In this document: positions 58,323 to 64,000 of the stretch, in pieces
Layout of the letters: each line of letters starts with the position of its first letter
How positions within the stretch are numbered: position 1 is the first letter of the stretch
Assembly (NCBI RefSeq): GCF_029784155.1
Contig: NC_073692.1
Coordinates: 323,203,906 to 323,267,905 of the forward strand
DNA: 64,000 nucleotides
Source: Uranotaenia lowii
Lineage: Eukaryota > Arthropoda > Insecta > Diptera > Culicidae
Direction of reading: 5' to 3'
Program-made: the position numbers and the translations under genes
Notes under the pieces: generated by a model
Databases searched by the model: none
The model's input: the letters and a program-made list of their open reading frames with translations, nothing else
What the model was told of the DNA's origin: nothing

Positions 58323-61300
58323 GGCTAGCGAAGTAGACAATGTGCAACTCGAGACCCCATACACCCAACTTTCGGGTAGTGGTCATATCACCTCTTGTCT
58401 GCAACTCCGATTCTCTACCTCCCCGTGGTGCTAGCTGGGGTGCGAGCAACCTTAGCGGAGATCGGGTACCCAACCCCGGTGGATGCTTTGGTCGCATGCA
58501 GACTGAGTTAGGGGGCTTCGTACGCGTCTGTTCTCCATGTCAGGGGCGGCGTGCGGAGTGCAACAGCGTCCTGGTGGTGTTCGGGACCCAAAACAGCAAC
58601 ATCACGACGGTCCTCCTGCGAGATAGTGGGGTTAGCTGCGGGCCTTGCGAGCCTGTGACTACAAAAAACATAAGCAACGAACAACGAACAACAAATTTCG
58701 GATGGAAATCGGCAAATACCCACGCGACGAAAAGGGACTAGCGATTGGAAACTTGGAACATGGAACTGCCGATCTCTAAATTTTGTGGGCAGTACCCACG
58801 TGCTCTCCAACGAATTGAAGAGCCGCAAATTCGACATCGTAGCGCTGCAGGAGGTATGCTGGAAGGGCTCCACGGTACGAACGTACCCAGATGGTCGTGC
58901 CATCTACCAGAGCTGCGGCAACACACACGAGCTTGGAACAGCTTTTATAGTGATGGGAAAGATGCAAAAGCGCGTTATCGGTTGGTGGCCGATCAACTCA
59001 CGAATGTGCCGGTTGAGAATCAAGGGCCGGTTCTTCAACATCAGCATCATCAACGTGCACAGCCCTCACCTCGGAAGTACCGGTGACGACAAAGACGAAT
59101 TTTACGCGCAGCTGGAGCGTGAATACGACCGTTGCCCAAAACATGATATCAAGATCGTCATCGGGGATTTCAATGCTCAGGTCGGCCAGGAGGAGGAATT
59201 TAAACCGACAATTGGAAGGTTCAGTGCACACCAGCTGACCAACGAAAACGGCCTCAGACTGATAGATTTCGCCGCCTCCAAACGAATGGCCGTACGTAGT
59301 ACCTTTTTCCAGCACCGCCTCCCACACAAGTACACCTGGAGATCACCGTACCAAACTCAATCACAGATCGACCACGTTTTGATCGACAGCCGGCACTTCT
59401 CGGACATCATCGACGTCAGATCCTGTCGGGGCGCCAACATCGAGTCGGACCATTATCTGGTGATGGTGAAGATGTGCCCAAAACTCTCCGTAGTGAACAA
59501 CACGCAAAACCGGCGCCCGCCTCGGTTAAATATCGCGCGAATGAAGCAACCTGAGGTCACGGCAGGCTACGCGCAATCGGTCGAAGCAGCGCTGCCGGCA
59601 GAGGGCGAGCTTGACGAAGCCCCTCTCGAGGACTGTTGGAATACCATCAAAACAGCCATCAACAGTGCTGCGGAGAACGTCATCGGTTATGTGGAGCGAT
59701 CTCGACGGAACGACTGGTTCGACGAGGAGTGTAGGAGGGTGATGGACGAAGAGAATGCCGCGCGGGCGGCAGTAGTGCAGAGAGGCACCCGTCGAAATGT
59801 GGAAAATCACCGACAGCGGAAGAGGCAGCGAGTCCGACTTTTCCAGGATAAAAAGCGCCGCCTGGAGGAGGAGGAGCTCCAGGAGCTGGAGCAGCTGCAT
59901 CGTTCCCAAGAAACACGAAAGTTCTATCAGAAACTCAACGCATCCCGCAAAGGCTTCGTGCCGCAAGCCGAAATGTGCCGGGATAAGGACGGAGGCATCC
60001 TGACGGACAATCGTGAGGTGATCAAAAGGTGGAAGCAGCACTTCGATGAACACCTGAACGGCGCACATGCAGGAGATCAAGACGGTGGGGGAACGTACAT
60101 CGCCGGCGTAGCCAACGACGAAGAGGAGCCACTCCCAACGATGAGTGAAGTTAAGGAAGCCATTCGCCAGCTGAATAGAAACAAGTCGGCTGGGAAGGAT
60201 GGCATCGCAGCTGAACTCATCAAAATGGGCCCGGACAAGTTGGCCGATTGCCTACACCGGTTGATAGTCCGGATCTGGGACATAGAACAGCTACCGGAGG
60301 AGTGGAAGGAGGGGGTAATATGCCCCATCTACAAGAAGGGCGACAAATTGGACTGTGAGAACTACCGAGCGATCACTGTCCTCAATGCCGCCTACAAAGT
60401 GTTGTCCCGAATCCTACTCCGCCGCCTAACGCCACAAGCAAACAGATTCGTGGGAAGTCATCAGGCCGGCTTCATGGAGGGGCGGTCTACGACGGACCAG
60501 ATATTCACATTACGGCAAATCCTCCAAAAATGCCGTGAACACCAAGTCCCTACGCACCATCTATTCATCGACTTCAAAGCCGCATACGACACGATCGACC
60601 GTAACGAGCTATAGAAAATCATGGACGAGAACGGCTTTTCCGGGAAGCTGATCAGACTGATCAAGGCGACGATGGATGGAACGCAGTGCTGTGTGCGGAT
60701 TTCGGGTGAATTGTCGAGTTCATTCGAATCGCGCAGGGGGCTTCGACAAGGTGATGGTCTATCCTGCATGATGTTCAACGTGGCGCTAGAAGGTGTTATT
60801 CGACGAGCGGTGGGCGAAATGCGGGGCACGATTTTCAACAGATCCAGTCAACTTATCTGCTTTGCCGATGACATTGATATAGTCGGCAGATCATCTGCGG
60901 CGGTGGAGGAGATCTACCGCAAACTGAAACGCGAAGCAGGAAGGATTGGGTTGATGATTAATACGTCCAAGACGAAGTACATGCTGGCCTGCGGATCCGA
61001 GACCGACCGAACCCGCTTGTCCAGTAATAACAAGGTCACGATCGACGGCGACGAGCTGGAGATAGTCGAAGACTTTGTCTATCTCGGCTCACTGGTGACC
61101 GCAGACAATGACACCAGCCGTGAGATCCGGAGGCGAATTATCAGCGGAAGTCGTGCCTACTATGGACTCCACAAGCAACTGCGGTCGAGAAGACTTTGCC
61201 CTCGCACGAAGTGTAACCTGTATATGACGCTTATTAGACCGGTTGTTCTCTACGGGCACGAGACATGGATATTGCTCGAGGAGGACCTGCGTACACTCGG

Positions 61301-61687
61301 AGTATTCGAGCGACGAGTGTTAAGAACCATCTTTGGCGGCGTACAGGAGAACGGAATGTGGAGGCGAAGGATGAACCACGAGCTCGCGCGACTCTACGGC
61401 GAACCCAGTATCCAGAAGGTGGTGAAGGCTGGCCGGATACGCTGGGCGGGACATGTTGCGAGAATGCCGGATGACTGTCCTGCAAAACAGGTGTTCGCCA
61501 CGAATCCGGTAGGAACAAGACGAGCAGGGGCGCAACGAGCGAGGTGGTTAGACCAAGTGGAGCGTGATCTGGCGAACGTGGGGTGCCCGAGAAATTGGAG
61601 AACGGTTGCCATGGACCGAGTGAATTTTAGGAATTATGTTCGTCAAGTTATGTCGTAAGACGGAATACTATGTAAATAAATAAATAA
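58323..61687 (+). mobile_element. Full-length RTE-clade LINE with 13-bp target duplication
   Basis: ACCATGCGCGGTC occurs at 58310-58322 and 61688-61700, exactly bracketing 3365 bp that ends in AAATAAATAAATAA. The element has a G+C-rich 5' region, one long ORF with AP endonuclease and RT, and a very short 3' UTR, as in RTE elements such as mosquito JAM1. The G+C content contrasts with the AT-rich flanks. The coding region has one internal stop. Few other lesions suggest a young copy. Confidence 0.9.
58785..61658 (+). pseudogene. RTE endonuclease/reverse transcriptase ORF with one nonsense codon
   Basis: Two frames, 58785-60614 and 60621-61658, are in the same phase and separated only by a TAG at 60612-60614. 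The open frame also extends upstream of the Met at 58785 (LGTWNCRSLNFVGS near 58750), which supplies the endonuclease start. Endonuclease: VALQEVCWKGS, IVIGDFNAQVG, QIDHVLIDSR, ESDHYLVMVK. RT: SAGKDGIAAELIK, GVICPIYKKGDK, NYRAITVLNAAYK, GFMEGRSTTDQI, FIDFKAAYDTIDR, GLRQGDGLSCMMFN, catalytic FADDIDIVG, and YLGSLVTADND. The C-terminal RIRWAGHVARMPDD is typical of RTE. The stop falls between RT blocks and would remove the catalytic FADD. Confidence 0.92.
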
Positions 61688-61700
61688 ACCATGCGCGGTC

Positions 61701-62392
61701 CTAAGGGGAGAGAGTGATCATCCTGATAAGCCGTTAAAAATTACACATAACCGATCGAACTTCATTAAAAAATTAAATTTCTTCTAGTAGGTAAACCCTT
61801 GAAATTTGTTCACTCCGTGGGAATGTTTCCCAAACAAATTGAAGTCAAATTTTCCATTGGGGTTATCAATTCTCCAACAGGCGCTTCAAAAGCGTAGGAC
61901 TTCTAATGACAGTGTAACTTTCTTATCTTTCGTATAACATAGTAACTATCATGAAATAATCAATCTCTATAACCCAATTTTTTGCAGAAAAATACACATA
62001 GAGTGTCCTACCCGGGATTTCCCGGGAATAATGAAAATTCGGGAATTCCCGAATCCCGATAAACGCTGAAAAATCTCGGAAAATCCCGAAGCCAATAAAA
62101 AGTGCTTAGTTACTAAAAATTTACAAGATCTAAATTGGAAAATTGTAACAGATTGAAAAATCATTATTTAGAACATCCGTTTCGCAAACTGTCGACGGTA
62201 GCAAAATCATCTGTAAAGAAATGATATATTTTGAAACAAAAGGATAGTTATCTGAAAAAATTACGAGATTTTATGAATAACCTGAAGTCTAGCTAATCAA
62301 CTTCTGTAGATAGTAAAAAATCTTATTTATTTCAAATTTTTGCAGCAAGAATCAGTCCAGTTTATCGGTTACAGTACTTAGTTTTTAAGTCT
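61701..62392. other. Intergenic AT-rich DNA with a CCCGGG-rich repeat remnant
   Basis: At 62010-62090, CCCGGGATTTCCCGGGAATA and related GGGAATTCCCGAATCCCG phrases form overlapping palindromes like the ends of some insect DNA transposons. No matching second end was found. The rest is featureless. Confidence 0.4.
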
Positions 62393-62896
62393 TTGGTTTT
62401 GCCAATTGAATTTCGAGGCAAAAAAACCGTTAGGGCAAAAATTATTGCTTCTAGGAAAAACCCCAAAGTTTCCAGAAAAGTTTCTTCTCCTCCTTCCTCT
62501 TTTTCGTCTACACACGTCGGGCCGGCAAACAACCTGCCTGTTCGCGGTCAGCTCCGGCCTACATTGGAATCACGGCTGGGTAATACCCGAAGTGATTTTA
62601 ATGTTACCTGGGCTGATTCTGCGCCACAGACTCGTTGTTTATCGTTCTCAGAGGTGGTTGAAAATGGGTTGCCCTCTTCAGGTTTAACTAATAAAAATGG
62701 GAAAAAACCAAGTCTCAACGTTCATGCGAAGGCTTGGGAAAATCCCCGAAATTCAAATACTTTTTCTTCTCCTTCCTCTTCTGATTCTAACAATTTTGTT
62801 GATTTGGGTGAGATTACTGAGGAAAAATTAAAATTTTTGCATCAAAATTTAATGGAAATGATGCAACTTATGTTGAAAGCAAATTCAATGTTTTAA
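62393..62896 (+). CDS. Jockey/Juan-like LINE ORF1, C-terminal remnant
   Basis: A plus-strand frame of 167 codons with no proper ATG at its start, consistent with 5' truncation. VRAKIIASRKNPKVSRK resembles the segment following the CCHC knuckles of Jockey-clade Gag proteins. Then come a Ser/Pro-rich part, SFSEVVENGLPSSG, and a helical end EEKLKFLHQNLMEMMQLMLK. It ends 58 nt before the ORF2 start. The knuckles themselves are missing. Confidence 0.65.
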   Translation: MVLPIEFRGKKTVRAKIIASRKNPKVSRKVSSPPSSFSSTHVGPANNLPVRGQLRPTLESRLGNTRSDFNVTWADSAPQTRCLSFSEVVENGLPSSGLTNKNGKKPSLNVHAKAWENPRNSNTFSSPSSSDSNNFVDLGEITEEKLKFLHQNLMEMMQLMLKANSMF

Positions 62897-62954
62897 GCTT
62901 TCCAAACATCTTTTAATTATGCTAACAAAATTATTATGACTTTACGATTCCCTC

Positions 62955-64000
62955 ATGGATCCAAATAGATGTTTAAATATTATAAATTGGAACGCTAGAT
63001 CTTTGCTGGCTAACCAAGACGAGTTCTTTTTATTTTTGAAAACTCAAAACATACATATTGCTGCCATCACTGAAACTTTTTTAAAGCCAGACAATAACTT
63101 GAAAAGCAATGCTTTCTTTAAAATTTTACGAAATGATCGACATGATCGACAAGGTGAGGGTGTAGCTATTGTCATCAAAAGTCGTCTCAAATTTAGACTT
63201 CTTCCTTCTTTCAATACAAAAGTCTTAGAAACAATTGGAATTGAATTAGAAACTTCTATGGGGAAAATTATAATTGTTGCCGCATATTTGCCTTTTCAAT
63301 GTAGCGGTGAACAGAAAAATTTTTTGAAGGGAGATTTACAAAAACTCATCAGAAATAAATCTAAATTTTTTATTATTGGTGACTTTAATGCAAAACACCG
63401 ATCTTGGAATAATATTTCATCAAATTCAAATGGGAATATTTTGTTTAATGACTGCTCTGCAGGTTATTATACTGTTGAATATCCTAATGGGCATACTTGT
63501 TTTTCTTCAATTAGAAATCCCTCCACAATTGATTTGGTTCTAACGGATTTAGGCGAGCATTGTGGTCAATTAGTTACTCATGCGGACCTCGATTCAGACC
63601 ACCTTCCAGTAACATTTTCTTTATCCCAAAGTCCCATTGAAAACCCTTTAAAATCAACTTTTAATTTTCAAAAGGCTAACTGGGAGCGATATATGAATTT
63701 TATTGAACGTAATTTAGATGTAAACGTTCCATTGAATTCAATAGAAGATATTGATTTGGCTGTAGAAAATTTGACAACTTCAATAGTCAATGCTAGAGCC
63801 GCTTCAATACCTGAAGTTAAACATAAATTTAATCAACCTTTAATTGATGATGATCTTCAGTTTTTGATACGACTGAAAAACATTCGTCGACGCCAATTTC
63901 AACGAACTAGGGATCCTTATTTGAAATTAATTTATTGCGACCTTCTAAAAGAGATCAAACGTCGTTTAAATTTCATTCGTAATGAAAATTTTGCTAGAGC
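62955..64000 (+). CDS. Jockey/Juan-like LINE ORF2, endonuclease part (runs off window)
   Basis: From ATG at 62955 the frame stays open for 348 codons to the window end, so it has no stop here. The first residues IINWNARSLL open an AP endonuclease domain. AITETFLKPD, IIVAAYLPF, FFIIGDFNAKHRSWN and STIDLVLTD follow, and LDSDHLPVTFSL holds the catalytic SDHLP motif. After that comes the linker leading to the RT, which must lie beyond 64000. It is uninterrupted, so this LINE may be a fairly young 5'-truncated copy. The clade is from motif style. Confidence 0.85.
   Translation, partial: MDPNRCLNIINWNARSLLANQDEFFLFLKTQNIHIAAITETFLKPDNNLKSNAFFKILRNDRHDRQGEGVAIVIKSRLKFRLLPSFNTKVLETIGIELETSMGKIIIVAAYLPFQCSGEQKNFLKGDLQKLIRNKSKFFIIGDFNAKHRSWNNISSNSNGNILFNDCSAGYYTVEYPNGHTCFSSIRNPSTIDLVLTDLGEHCGQLVTHADLDSDHLPVTFSLSQSPIENPLKSTFNFQKANWERYMNFIERNLDVNVPLNSIEDIDLAVENLTTSIVNARAASIPEVKHKFNQPLIDDDLQFLIRLKNIRRRQFQRTRDPYLKLIYCDLLKEIKRRLNFIRNENFAR

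Noticed and set aside
59526..60080. 184-codon minus-strand ORF
   Set aside because: Shadow of the RTE endonuclease/RT linker.
62010..62090. DNA transposon defined by CCCGGG palindromes
   Set aside because: Only one end is visible; no partner TIR or target duplication.

Overview
The window is nuclear DNA from a dipteran, most likely a mosquito (Culicidae). Three complete, intron-bearing genes and one gene fragment encode insect-type proteins. They are separated and interrupted by a dense load of RTE, Jockey, R1-like, Ty1/copia, tRNA-SINE and TIR elements, as in the large repeat-rich culicine genomes. The assignment rests on protein and repeat character only; no database was searched.

Layout. 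1-4475: repeats in the upstream intron of a K2P potassium channel, whose last exon is at 4476-5255 (+). 5.5-15 kb: intergenic repeats, including a TA-flanked TIR element (9466-10444), a tRNA-derived SINE with target-site duplication (10580-10771) and a decayed copia element (about 11.5-14.8 kb). 15164-33875 (-): a six-exon inactive rhomboid (iRhom, rho-5-like). Its 14.5-kb intron (16694-31198) holds three TA-flanked TIR elements, a foldback, an 80-bp tandem array and a copy of a dispersed element that also lies at the left end. 34-42 kb: intergenic, with a LINE split by a hairpin insertion, two 13-bp minisatellite arrays and a spacerless 704-bp palindrome. 41958-46040 (+): Pus3, tRNA pseudouridine38/39 synthase, six exons. 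46910-56118 (-): a two-PDZ scaffold protein, probably big bang (bbg), with a hAT-type MITE and decayed R1-like LINE sequence in its large intron. 56.8-58.1 kb: a third 13-bp minisatellite array. 58323-61687: a full-length RTE retrotransposon with target-site duplication and one nonsense codon. 62.4-64 kb: a 5'-truncated Jockey/Juan-like LINE running off the window.

The host genes do not form a pathway: K2P, a membrane K+ leak channel; iRhom, an ER/Golgi regulator of EGF-family and ADAM17-type clients; Pus3, tRNA modification; Bbg, a cortical PDZ scaffold. K2P and iRhom are convergent, iRhom and Pus3 divergent, Pus3 and bbg convergent (about 0.9 kb between stop codons). All exon joins given were checked by hand for GT/AG ends and reading-frame phase.

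I found no CRISPR array, operon or defence system. The most unusual material is structural: the 704-bp palindrome, a hairpin insertion with 14-bp target duplication, near-identical 13-bp satellites at two loci 18 kb apart, several tRNA-like modules (some inside inverted-repeat elements), and a possible small antisense gene in a Pus3 intron.
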